From Oscillospiraceae bacterium (GTDB taxonomy: Bacteria > Bacillota > Clostridia > Saccharofermentanales > Saccharofermentanaceae): a stretch of DNA of 64,000 nt. The notes below the pieces were generated by a model, which had not been told where the DNA came from, made no database searches, and was given only the letters and a program-made list of their open reading frames with translations. The stretch is from the NCBI GenBank assembly GCA_902787975.1, contig CADAIP010000002.1, positions 1 to 64,000 of the forward strand, in the 5' to 3' direction. Position numbers and translations under genes: made by a program. Of this stretch, positions 1 through 7,702 are shown piece by piece. Positions within the stretch are counted from its first letter, which is position 1, and every line of letters starts with the position of its first letter.

Positions 1-1162
1 TGAGAGGAAGTAGTACTTTGTCTGCTCAGGTGTGAGGATGGAAACAGGAGGGAGTACGCCGAAAGCATCAGCAGAAAGGAAGATTACGTTCTCTGCAGCA
101 GGACCAGCGGAAACAACGTTAACGTTCTTAGCGATCTTCTCGATGTGGTCGATAGGATAGGAAACACGTGTGTTCTCTGTAACTGACTTATCAGCGAAGT
201 CGATCTTGCCGTTAGCGTCAACTGTAACGTTCTCGAGGAGAGCGTTTCTCTTGATAGCGCCATAGATGTCAGGCTCATTCTCCTTAGAGAGGTTGATAAC
301 CTTTGCATAGCAGCCGCCCTCAAGGTTGAATACGCCTTCGTCGTCCCAACCGTGCTCGTCATCACCGATGAGGAGTCTCTTAGGATCTGTAGAAAGTGTT
401 GTCTTACCTGTTCCGGAGAGACCGAAGAAGATTGCTGTGTGCTTACCTTCCATGTCTGTATTAGCAGAGCAGTGCATTGAAGCGATGCCCTGGAGAGGGA
501 GGAAGTAGTTCTGCATTGAGAACAGACCCTTCTTCATCTCACCGCCGTACCAAGTGTTGGCCGTACCAAGTGTTGAGGATAACCTGCTCTTTAGTAGTAA
601 CGTTGAAGAGAACTGCTGTCTCAGAATTGAGGCCGAGCTCTGCATAGTTCTCAACCTTTGCCTTGGAAGCGTTGTAAACAACGAAGTTAGGCTCGAAGTT
701 AGCCTCTTCCTCAGCTGTAGGAACGATGAACATGTTCTTGATGAAGTGAGCCTGCCAAGCAACCTCTACGATAAATCTAACTGCAAGACGTGTGTCCTTG
801 TTAGCGCCGCAGAAGCAGTCAACAACGTAAAGCTTCTTGTTAGAGAGCTCATCGATAGCGAGCTTCTTGCATGCTTCCCATGTAGCCTGTGAAGCAGGGT
901 GGTTGTCGTTCTTGTACTCATCTGTTGTCCACCAAACTGTGTCCTTAGATGTGTCGTCCATAACGATGAACTTATCTTTAGGAGAACGACCGGTATAGAT
1001 ACCTGTCATAACGTTAACTGCACCGAGTTCTGTGAGCTGTCCCTTATCGTAGCCCTCGAGGGAAGGATCCATTTCATCTTCAAAGAGCTTCTCATAAGAA
1101 GGATTGTAGATGATCTCGGTAGAGCCTGTAATGCCGTACTTTGTCAAATCAATGTTTGCCAT
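1..1162 (-). pseudogene. pckA: ATP-type phosphoenolpyruvate carboxykinase, frameshifted and cut by the window edge
   Basis: PckA interconverts oxaloacetate plus ATP with phosphoenolpyruvate, CO2 and ADP in the cytosol. The N-terminal frame (539-1162, 207 codons) starts at an ATG with an AAGGAAAGAGG-like ribosome site and reads as a normal PckA N-terminus, including the TGRSPKDK motif. It ends early at [12 protein letters not shown]. The normal continuation, [12 protein letters not shown], is found in another frame from about 560 down to base 1. That part carries the kinase loop [11 protein letters not shown] and the [11 protein letters not shown] metal-binding motif. The frame change is caused exactly by a perfect 16-bp tandem duplication (GCCGTACCAAGTGTTG at 544-559 and 560-575); removing one copy restores an open frame. 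The C-terminal end lies outside the window. This is either a real recent inactivating or phase-variable mutation, or an assembly error. The family call is very safe; the state of the gene is not. Confidence 0.9.
544..575. repeat. perfect 16-bp tandem duplication inside pckA
   Basis: The 16-base unit GCCGTACCAAGTGTTG occurs twice back to back (544-559, 560-575). Sixteen is not a multiple of three, so the second copy throws pckA out of frame. Deleting one unit gives an uninterrupted PckA reading. Such duplications can arise and revert by replication slippage. Confidence 0.95.
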
Positions 1163-1373
1163 AATCGGTAACCTCTTTCCTTAAAATATAACAGGATAAT
1201 TATAAAACTTTTTCTCAGGATTGTACTTGTATTTTTTCGGTATTTTCGATTAGATTTGGGACAGAAATGGCTTTTATTATTAAAAATCATTGAGTTATCG
1301 GCAGAATGATTTTCACTTATAACTTACGTCATATTTGATATAATGACCGGGAACAAAAAAGAGGGGTGACAGT

Positions 1374-2369
1374 ATGTCAAAATCAGGTAAAAAGGTAAGT
1401 AAAAAGAAAGTTTTAAAGATCGTTCTGATCTCTTTGGCTGTGTTTATCGTGCTTAATCTCTTGGGCGCTGCTATAGGAACATCAACTTCTATCACGCATC
1501 CCAAGCGCGCTTCTTATGATGAAGTGATTAACGAGATGCAGGAAGCCGGCGTCTGGGGCAATTTCAGCAGTTATGATAAGGAAGATTATATTGTTAAAGG
1601 CCTGGACGGCTATGAGCTCCACTGCTCGAAAATCTCCACGCCTGAGACAGTCGGGACAGGTAAATATCTGATCTATTCCCATGGACATCAGTCCAACATG
1701 TATGCCGGATCCAAGTATTGCGATGCATTCATTGAGCTTGGATTTACATGCATTATCTATGACCTCAGAGGTCACGGTCCTCAGAATGAGAAGGCTATCT
1801 GCTCTATGGGCGGCTACGAAGGACAGGACCTTAATTACATTATTGAAGATACATATTCCAGATACGGAGACGTTAAGCTCCTTGGCCTTCACGGCGAATC
1901 GATGGGTGCTTCAACAACTTTAAATGCTTTGAAATATACAGACAAAGTCGACTTTGCTGTCGCTGACTGCGGTTTTGAGAGCCTTAAGTTTATGGTCCAC
2001 GATATGTATAACGATATGTATCTATATCCTTTCGGAACATGTGCTGATATTGGATTCAAGCTCATTTACGGCATTGATGATGAGGAGGTCAGCGGAATCG
2101 ATGCTCTTAAGGGCAGCAATGTTCCTGTTCTTTTCGTACATGGCCTTGCTGACGACTGGATCGACGTCGAGAACAGCGAGGATATGTATGCAGTAGCAAG
2201 TCAGTACGCATATAGCGAGATCTGGCTTGTTGAAGGTGCAGGCCATGCGCGTTCCAGAGAGATCGCCGGTGAGCAGGCTTATAAGGAACATGTAGAATCG
2301 TTCCTTATAAATTCCGGCGTCATGGCTGAATATGAGGCTGAAGCCGGCATAGAGGAAGAGGCAGCATAA
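1374..2369 (+). CDS. membrane-anchored alpha/beta hydrolase (serine peptidase/esterase type)
   Basis: A 331-residue protein with a Lys-rich start and one hydrophobic segment (about residues 13-35), so probably anchored in the membrane with the catalytic domain outside. The fold is alpha/beta hydrolase: oxyanion-side HGHQSN near 103, nucleophile elbow GESMG with Ser176, acid Asp260/261 in HGLADD, and His291 in GAGHARS. Substrate is unknown; relatives are annotated as prolyl-oligopeptidase-like or carboxylesterase-like hydrolases. The start is supported by a GAGGGG ribosome site 6 bp upstream. It is a clear paralogue of the protein at 7703-8623, sharing the arrangement GxGKYxIxxHGH, CIIYDxRxHG, GESMG and EGAGHARSR. 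It stands alone between the pckA promoter region and a tRNA gene. The tail after about residue 313 is Glu/Ala-rich. Confidence 0.85.
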   Translation: MSKSGKKVSKKKVLKIVLISLAVFIVLNLLGAAIGTSTSITHPKRASYDEVINEMQEAGVWGNFSSYDKEDYIVKGLDGYELHCSKISTPETVGTGKYLIYSHGHQSNMYAGSKYCDAFIELGFTCIIYDLRGHGPQNEKAICSMGGYEGQDLNYIIEDTYSRYGDVKLLGLHGESMGASTTLNALKYTDKVDFAVADCGFESLKFMVHDMYNDMYLYPFGTCADIGFKLIYGIDDEEVSGIDALKGSNVPVLFVHGLADDWIDVENSEDMYAVASQYAYSEIWLVEGAGHARSREIAGEQAYKEHVESFLINSGVMAEYEAEAGIEEEAA

Positions 2370-2389
2370 CAGCCTTTTCCGGGAATATA

Positions 2390-2434
2390 TGTCAATTTCT
2401 ATTATGGCAAGCTTGCCTATAATCTAAATTGACA
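2390..2434. repeat. 45-bp near-perfect dyad overlapping the tRNA promoter -35
   Basis: Outer arms TGTCAATTT (2390-2398) and AAATTGACA (2426-2434) are perfect complements, and the centre is the palindrome GGCAAGCTTGCC flanked by TTAT and ATAA. The right arm contains the TTGACA -35 box of the tRNA promoter. It could be an operator or the transcript end of the upstream hydrolase; no T-run follows, so a classical terminator is not supported. Confidence 0.6.
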
Positions 2435-2457
2435 AAGAAATAGCGCTTTAATATAAT
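2429..2457 (+). promoter_or_regulatory. consensus sigma-A promoter of tRNA-Leu
   Basis: TTGACA (2429-2434), a 17-bp spacer and TATAAT (2452-2457): a perfect match to the vegetative promoter. The -10 ends 13 bp before the mature tRNA 5' end, as expected for a short tRNA precursor. Confidence 0.9.
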
Positions 2458-2470
2458 TATCAACGCGCAC

Positions 2471-2555
2471 GGGGTTGTGGCGGAATGGCAGACGCAGCAG
2501 ACTCAAAATCTGCCGACCATAAATCGTGTGGGTTCAAGTCCCACCAGCCCCACCA
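2471..2555 (+). tRNA. tRNA-Leu (anticodon CAA)
   Basis: An 85-nt cloverleaf can be folded by hand. The acceptor GGGGTTG (2471-2477) pairs with CAGCCCC (2545-2551), followed by discriminator A and an encoded CCA (2553-2555). The anticodon arm GCAGA-CTCAAAA-TCTGC gives anticodon CAA (reads UUG). The T arm is GTGGG-TTCAAGT-CCCAC (2528-2544). A long variable arm between the anticodon and T arms is typical of tRNA-Leu. Confidence 0.96.
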
Positions 2556-2593
2556 AAACCCGTAGACATTATGTTTACGGGTTTTATTTTTGT
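2556..2593 (+). terminator. intrinsic terminator of the tRNA-Leu gene
   Basis: AAACCCGTAGACA pairs with TGTTTACGGGTTT across a 3-4 nt loop, followed by TATTTTTG. It begins directly after the encoded CCA end. Confidence 0.85.
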
Positions 2594-2621
2594 TAAAATT
2601 CAAATGTATAACATTATGTTG

Positions 2622-2662
2622 AAATGTCTAAAATCAGACTGGCAGTTCAATTTTAGACATTT
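2622..2662. promoter_or_regulatory. 13-bp perfect inverted repeat ahead of the LytTR gene
   Basis: AAATGTCTAAAAT (2622-2634) and ATTTTAGACATTT (2650-2662) are perfect inverted copies separated by 15 bp, ending 17 bp before the TTG start. There is no T-run, so it is more likely an operator or a leader hairpin next to the ribosome site than a terminator. It differs from the direct repeats ahead of the ABC genes. Confidence 0.65.
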
Positions 2663-2679
2663 GGACTAAGAGGTAAGAT

Positions 2680-3117
2680 TTGCAGGTCATTGTCGAAAGG
2701 GTCAATTCCAAGGAAGAAGAGCAGGCTGTCATTAAGGCTGTCGAGGTTACTGATGAGATCTCGGGTGCCATTGAACTTCTTGAGGGAGACTCAAAGAGCT
2801 TTACTGTCAGTAAAGACGGCAAAGTCTATATTATCAAGGCTTCTGCTGTCTATTACATTGAATCTGTCGACAAAAAGACTTTCGTTTACACCAAGCAGGG
2901 CTGTTATGACTGCAAATACAGGCTTTATGAGCTGGAAGTAATGCTCGGCGGTTATTTCATGAGATGCTCAAAGTCCATGATAATCAATCTCAAGAAGATA
3001 AAGAATGTTAAGTCACAGATCAGCGGCAGGGTAGATGCTACAATGCTTAACGATGAGATAGTCGTTATTTCCAGAGGTTACGTAAAGGACGTCAAAAGGA
3101 GGCTCGGAATAGGATGA
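2680..3117 (+). CDS. LytTR-family DNA-binding regulator
   Basis: A 145-residue transcription regulator with no receiver domain: a short N-terminal segment (about 1-40) and a C-terminal LytTR domain (about 45-143). The domain shows the typical order: ligand-like strand FTVSKDGKVYIIKASAVYYIES, then RCSKSMIINLKKIKN and the terminal SRGYVKDVKRRLG. LytTR domains bind paired direct repeats about two helical turns apart. The start is a TTG at 2680, with AGAGG 6 bp upstream; no ATG fits. It overlaps the DUF3021 gene by 4 bp (ATGA). Regulators of this small kind with a DUF3021 membrane partner are known as membrane-inhibited LytTR systems in streptococci and other Bacillota; that the partner here works the same way is inference. 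Confidence 0.88.
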   Translation: MQVIVERVNSKEEEQAVIKAVEVTDEISGAIELLEGDSKSFTVSKDGKVYIIKASAVYYIESVDKKTFVYTKQGCYDCKYRLYELEVMLGGYFMRCSKSMIINLKKIKNVKSQISGRVDATMLNDEIVVISRGYVKDVKRRLGIG

Positions 3118-3548
3118 ACAAATTAAAGTTATGGCTTGAACAGACTATGATGATCTCTTTTGCCATCTTTGTGGGCATCATAATCGAAGGTCTCGTATAT
3201 TCTTTTATGGGTGATAATCTTGCTGATTTCAACTTGACATGGCTTCAGCTGGTATCAGTTATCCTCACAGGCGCTGTATGTTCTTTGCCGACACTTTTCT
3301 GGCTTACTGATGATCTGCCAAAGAATAAGTTCATAGTCAGGATAATCCTTCATTGTATTTGTCTTTATGCCGTTGTTACATTGTTCGGATTTGTGTTCAA
3401 GTGGTTCGAGCATATGGAAGGCTTTATCTTCATGACCATCATCTATTTCATGGTCTATATTTACGTATGTCTCATGACTTTGTGGTTCCATAAGCGTGAC
3501 GAGAACCAGATAAATAAGGCTTTGGACGATATAAGGGACGAAGAGTAA
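3114..3548 (+). CDS. DUF3021-family membrane protein
   Basis: A 144-residue protein with four hydrophobic segments (about 12-32, 43-62, 75-97, 102-121) and a charged cytoplasmic tail (HKRDENQINKALDDIRDEE). Size, topology and position directly after a LytTR gene match DUF3021. By analogy with LytTR regulatory systems it may hold the regulator inactive at the membrane until a signal arrives; the signal is unknown. It is translationally coupled to the regulator by an ATGA overlap. Confidence 0.8.
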   Translation: MNKLKLWLEQTMMISFAIFVGIIIEGLVYSFMGDNLADFNLTWLQLVSVILTGAVCSLPTLFWLTDDLPKNKFIVRIILHCICLYAVVTLFGFVFKWFEHMEGFIFMTIIYFMVYIYVCLMTLWFHKRDENQINKALDDIRDEE

Positions 3549-3595
3549 CTAAACACCGGCTATTGCATTCTTGTAGCCATATTATGCATTTTTCA

Positions 3596-3626
3596 GCAAC
3601 TTGGTAATACTTTTCCGCAACTTGGT
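3596..3626 (+). promoter_or_regulatory. candidate LytTR operator: two exact direct repeats 21 bp apart
   Basis: GCAACTTGGT occurs at 3596-3605 and 3617-3626, a 21-bp period or two helical turns, which is the classical LytTR site layout. The second copy also forms an inverted pair GCAACT/AGTTGC with 3629-3634. It lies 62-92 bp before the ABC ATPase start, so the regulator of the same cassette is the obvious candidate to bind. Confidence 0.7.
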
Positions 3627-3687
3627 TGAGTTGCTATTTCCGCATGCATTCCTCTGGGGTATTGTGACCTTGCAAGGAGGAATGAAC

Positions 3688-4593
3688 ATGAAAATAATCG
3701 AAGTTAAAAACCTTACAAAAGTGTACAAGGAGCATACCGCAGTTGATGGTATCTCATTTGATGTGGAAGAAGGGGAGATGTTCGCATTTCTGGGCGAAAA
3801 CGGAGCCGGCAAGTCAACAACGATAAATATGCTGACGACAATCCTTAAGAAAACAGACGGTCGAGCTTTTATCTGCGGACATGAACTCGGAAAAGAAGAC
3901 GACGAGATCCGCAAGGTAAACGGGATCGTATTTCAGAACTCTGTCCTCGACAAGAAGCTCAGCGTAAAAGACAACCTGCTTACCAGAGGTTCTTACTACG
4001 GTCTCAGCAAAAAGCAGGTTCTTGCAAGGCTTGAGCCCTTCTCTGAAAGATTCGAGATGAAAGACATCTGGGACAGAAAGTACGAGAAACTCTCAGGCGG
4101 ACAGAGAAGAAGGGTAGACATAATGAGGGCCCTGATCAATAACCCTAAGATATTATTCCTTGATGAACCTACTACAGGTCTTGATCCTAAGTCCAGAAAG
4201 CTTGTATGGGATTATATCAACTATCTGCGCAAAGAGCATAAGATGACGATATTCCTTACAACGCACTATATGGAAGAGACAAGAGATGCCGACCATGTTG
4301 TAATCCTTGATAAAGGTAAGATTATTACTACAGGGACTCCGGCTGAACTTAAGACAAGATATGCCCATCCGAGACTCGTATGGTATACGCCAAAAGGTGA
4401 GGATGCTGAAAATCTCATTCAGCACATCAGCTCAAAATATGTCTACGATGCCGATCATTACAACATTGAAACAGACAGTAATCTTACGGAGTTTATTTTC
4501 GAACATAAGGATGAGATCAAAGACTACGAATATGTTAAGGGAACTATGGATGACGTATTCATTAACCTGACAGGAAAGGAGCTTGCTTCATGA
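3688..4593 (+). CDS. ABC transporter ATP-binding protein
   Basis: A 301-residue ATPase of the ABC-2 (drug/bacteriocin-type export) class. Walker A GENGAGKST, the Q-loop region VFQNSVLD, signature LSGGQRRR, Walker B ILFLDEPT and the switch His in LTTHYMEE are all intact, followed by a C-terminal extension of about 80 residues. The ATG at 3688 is chosen because AAGGAGG at 3674-3680 is 7 bp upstream; the frame stays open further upstream and includes an ATG at 3682, which is too close to the ribosome site. It overlaps the permease gene by 4 bp. It probably exports a lipid, peptide or toxic compound under control of the LytTR/DUF3021 pair. Confidence 0.92.
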   Translation: MKIIEVKNLTKVYKEHTAVDGISFDVEEGEMFAFLGENGAGKSTTINMLTTILKKTDGRAFICGHELGKEDDEIRKVNGIVFQNSVLDKKLSVKDNLLTRGSYYGLSKKQVLARLEPFSERFEMKDIWDRKYEKLSGGQRRRVDIMRALINNPKILFLDEPTTGLDPKSRKLVWDYINYLRKEHKMTIFLTTHYMEETRDADHVVILDKGKIITTGTPAELKTRYAHPRLVWYTPKGEDAENLIQHISSKYVYDADHYNIETDSNLTEFIFEHKDEIKDYEYVKGTMDDVFINLTGKELAS

Positions 4594-5498
4594 AGGACTT
4601 TTTGGGATTTACGAGGAGAAACCTCATTATCTATTTCAAGGATATACTTGCGATATTTTTCTCGCTTTTGACGTCGATCATCGTATTTGTGCTTTATCTT
4701 TTGTTCCTGAAGGGTACATTTGTAGATGCTCTAGAAGCTACGATGAACGGGCTTGAGAACTTCGTATCCGGTGGTGACATCGATATGCTCGCAAACGGAA
4801 TTCTTCTTACAGGCATACTCGGAACGGCAATGATCACGGTGCCTTACACATGTCTTCAGACAATCGTCAAAGACAGGGAATCAGGTGTGGACAGTGATAT
4901 CTGCGCAACTCCGCTTAAAAGATGGAAGATAATTCTCTCATACTTCACGGCATCTACATTATGCTCATTCATTATGACATCGCTTATTCTGACTGTAGGT
5001 CTTGTCGTTATCGGCTCAATGGGCGATCTGCACTTAAGCATTGGTTCTTATATTGCAGCTTACGGTATGATGTTCCTGGGATCAGTTTCCTCAACGGCTT
5101 TGTTTATGCTGATCATGCTGTTCTTCAAGACATCTTCAACAAGCACTGCATTCTTCGGCATTCTCTCAGCAGCTGCAGGATTTGTAATCGGTGCATATAT
5201 TCCGTTATCCCAGTTCTCAGATGGTGTGCAGGGCTTCTGCAATCTGTTCCCGGCAACACACATTACTTCACTTATCAGGAACATTCTTTTAAGCGGAATA
5301 ACAGAAAGCATTGATTCTTCGATCGGCGGAGTCGATAACGGAGCATTCATTACGGCTGTTAAAGATACGTTCAGCTTCAATGCGCACGCATTCGGAACCA
5401 GCTTCAGCGGAATGAATTCAGTGCTTTATGTTGGTATTCTCGCTTTGGTTTGCGTTGCAGCAATGATGGTTGTTTATAGCAAGACTTATAAGAAATAA
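4590..5498 (+). CDS. ABC-2 type permease
   Basis: A 302-residue membrane protein with six predicted hydrophobic segments (about 17-40, 65-85, 112-138, 146-171, 178-200, 276-297) and one extracellular loop between the fifth and sixth. It is the membrane half of the ABC-2 exporter formed with the preceding ATPase, with which it overlaps by ATGA. The loop region QFSDGVQGFCNLFPATHITSLIRN is typical of ABC-2 permeases. Substrate is not predictable. Confidence 0.9.
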   Translation: MKDFLGFTRRNLIIYFKDILAIFFSLLTSIIVFVLYLLFLKGTFVDALEATMNGLENFVSGGDIDMLANGILLTGILGTAMITVPYTCLQTIVKDRESGVDSDICATPLKRWKIILSYFTASTLCSFIMTSLILTVGLVVIGSMGDLHLSIGSYIAAYGMMFLGSVSSTALFMLIMLFFKTSSTSTAFFGILSAAAGFVIGAYIPLSQFSDGVQGFCNLFPATHITSLIRNILLSGITESIDSSIGGVDNGAFITAVKDTFSFNAHAFGTSFSGMNSVLYVGILALVCVAAMMVVYSKTYKK

Positions 5499-5520
5499 GA
5501 CGCTGTAATGGCAAAAATAT

Positions 5521-5551
5521 AGGGTATCTCTAGAGAAGAGGTACCCTTTTT
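5521..5551 (+). terminator. intrinsic terminator after the ABC permease
   Basis: AGGGTATCTCT pairs with AGAGGTACCCT around a short loop, followed by TTTTTGTG. It ends the LytTR/ABC transcription unit before the convergent lipoprotein gene. Confidence 0.8.
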
Positions 5552-5636
5552 GTGTTTATCGGAGTTTTATACAAAACATTTGTTTTTGATAAGGCGTCTG
5601 TCATATTTTTCTTTTGGCCAAGACAGCGACCGACAT

Positions 5637-6413
5637 TTATCCGACTTCGTAGAAATTAAATACGAATTCTTTAGTGTTCGTACAAGTCTTGATGCTGAAA
5701 GTTCCGTCACTGTACTGGAGAGTCTGATTGTTTGCAGCGCCTTCATTAATGATGTACCAGCCGCTTTCATTCTCTATCAGTCTCCAGAACTGGTAATTAT
5801 CCTCAACAGGCTTATCGGTAAGTATCAGATCACCCGTTGGTGTTGCGGCAAGGAATCTTCCCTGAAGGTCACGGAGAGTAAGATTCTGTCTCTCATCATA
5901 GAAGAGTGTGAACTCCAAAGCGTCATCAGGAATGTGGTCGTAAAGGTATTCACCATCGGAAGGAATGGTGATACCGATAAAGCCTTTATTCATTGCGCTA
6001 GCAGTGAGCGTTCCTCCGAAAACTTCGTTATAAAGAATGTAATTCTTTTTCTCCTGGGGATTCTTTGTGTAAACAGCAGTTATCTCGCCGCTAAAAGAAG
6101 TGGTTGCAGATGTCTCTGAAGCAGAAGATGAAGCAGATGTTTCTGTGGTTGAAGTCTCGCTTGCGCTTGTTGTAGCTTCCGTGGTTGCAGCCGTAGTTGT
6201 CTCAGACGTCTCTGTTGTGGATTCCGAAGTTGCAGAAGTTTCTGTCTCAATAACTACAGTTGTTGACTCGCTGGTTTCAACAGTAGTTGTTGCTTCGAAA
6301 ACGTTTGTTATATCAGAAGCTTCCGTATCCGTGGGTTTTGTAGTGCACGACATAAGTGACAATGAGAAAACCCCGCAGATCATAAGAGCGGTAAACTTTT
6401 TAAATCTATGCAT
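5637..6413 (-). CDS. secreted lipoprotein with a Ser/Thr-rich stalk and a C-terminal carbohydrate-binding-like domain
   Basis: A 258-residue protein. A lipoprotein signal (Lys/Arg start, hydrophobic core, SLMSC with lipid Cys23) is followed by a low-complexity stalk (about 30-105) made almost only of Ser, Thr, Glu and Ala. A folded domain follows (about 106-258). Its strand pattern NLTLRDLQGRFLAATPTG, NYQFWRLIE, GWYIINEGA resembles a ricin-type beta-trefoil sequence (repeated aromatic QFW-like element), suggesting glycan or wall binding. That domain call is tentative. An AGGAGG ribosome site precedes the start. It is alone on the minus strand between plus-strand neighbours, divergent from the acyltransferase gene. 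Confidence 0.75.
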   Translation of the reverse strand: MHRFKKFTALMICGVFSLSLMSCTTKPTDTEASDITNVFEATTTVETSESTTVVIETETSATSESTTETSETTTAATTEATTSASETSTTETSASSSASETSATTSFSGEITAVYTKNPQEKKNYILYNEVFGGTLTASAMNKGFIGITIPSDGEYLYDHIPDDALEFTLFYDERQNLTLRDLQGRFLAATPTGDLILTDKPVEDNYQFWRLIENESGWYIINEGAANNQTLQYSDGTFSIKTCTNTKEFVFNFYEVG

Positions 6414-6549
6414 ATTCCTAATTCCTCCTAAAAGTCAGTAACATTATACCTGACCGGCTTATTCTATCATTTCTATAAAAATGAACAAATCAAAATATCA
6501 TACATATTTGATGTATAATCAGGTCAAAGTTGTATGAATAAGGTGTTTC

Positions 6550-7692
6550 ATGGCTGAGAGGACTTCCAGACAATCCAATATCGAGTTATTGCGTATCTTT
6601 TGTGCGCTTGGAGTTGTCATCCTACACTATAACAATACTTCTCTTGGCGGCGGATTCAATTTTGTTGACAGTTCAAGCATTAATGAGCTGATAATGGTTT
6701 TCTTTGAATCTTTATTCATGTGTGTGGTAAATATCTATGTGCTTATTTCAGGATATTTCCTTAAGAATTCCACGAATATCGATCTTTTAAAGCCGGTTAA
6801 GTTATTTTCGATGTATGTTATTTTCGAACTCCTGGCTTATCTTATAAAGGAACTGCCTAAGGGAGCACCTTTCTCATTTAAGACTTTTCTCGGGTATTTT
6901 ACGCCTAACTACTGGTTCTTATTCTTATATATCGCACTATTTCTGTTATCTCCATTTTTAAGCCTTATGTGGAATCACATGGGCAAGACCGGCAAAAAAG
7001 CACTGCTGATAATCCTTATAGTGTTATTCTCCGTATATCCTTTTGCCTGGGATGTTATCAACAACGTAACAAAATACACATTATGGAATGCGCCTTCTGT
7101 AAACGGACTGATGCAGGGAATAAGCACGATAAGCCTCTTTGGAGCCGACCGCGGATATACTCTGGTTAATTTTATCTTGATGTTCGTTATCGGTTTATAT
7201 ATCAGGGACAAGGTTGAAGAAGGGAAGAAGGCTAATACCATTACTTTGTTGATCCTTCTGATAATCAATACGGAATTGATCGTTGCATGGACATATGCAG
7301 ATTATTTCATTACGGGATACCTGCTACCGAGTACGATTTGCTGGAGCTATGATAACCCACTCATTATTCTTGAAGCCGTATTGTTCTTCCTGTTCTTCAT
7401 TAATCTGAAGATTAAGGACAACAAGATAATCAATACACTTGCAACAGCTGCTTTCCCGACATATCTGATACACATAAACCTTCTGCAATATCTGCAGATC
7501 GAAAGGTTCGTTAAGTCAAATCCGCTTGTTATGACTGTTCATATGCTTTGCAGTATGGTTCTGTTATTCCTGATCAGTTTTGTTATATACAAAGCATACG
7601 AATTGCTTACAAAGCCTTTGTTTAAAGCCATTTCCGGGAAGTGGCAGAAATGCAGGTATATCACTGCAGGAAAAGAAACAAGTAATAAATGA
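6550..7692 (+). CDS. acyltransferase family 3 membrane protein
   Basis: A 380-residue multi-spanning protein (about ten hydrophobic segments) that starts with the family signature RQSNIELLRIFCALGVVILHY, where the His is the conserved acyl-transfer residue. The family O-acylates sugars in peptidoglycan, wall polymers or exopolysaccharide at the membrane. The start ATG has AAGGTG upstream. The stop codon overlaps the ribosome site of the hydrolase gene at 7703, so the two are one operon. Substrate is unknown. Confidence 0.88.
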   Translation: MAERTSRQSNIELLRIFCALGVVILHYNNTSLGGGFNFVDSSSINELIMVFFESLFMCVVNIYVLISGYFLKNSTNIDLLKPVKLFSMYVIFELLAYLIKELPKGAPFSFKTFLGYFTPNYWFLFLYIALFLLSPFLSLMWNHMGKTGKKALLIILIVLFSVYPFAWDVINNVTKYTLWNAPSVNGLMQGISTISLFGADRGYTLVNFILMFVIGLYIRDKVEEGKKANTITLLILLIINTELIVAWTYADYFITGYLLPSTICWSYDNPLIILEAVLFFLFFINLKIKDNKIINTLATAAFPTYLIHINLLQYLQIERFVKSNPLVMTVHMLCSMVLLFLISFVIYKAYELLTKPLFKAISGKWQKCRYITAGKETSNK

Positions 7693-7702
7693 GGTTTTTA
7701 GT

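Noticed and set aside
3601..3687. Longer N-terminus for the ABC ATPase
   Set aside because: It would overlap the direct-repeat operator and has no ribosome site; AAGGAGG fits the ATG at 3688.
7580..7702. Early ATG start of the second hydrolase
   Set aside because: It would overlap the acyltransferase gene by 113 bp; a TTG with a ribosome site follows the acyltransferase stop.
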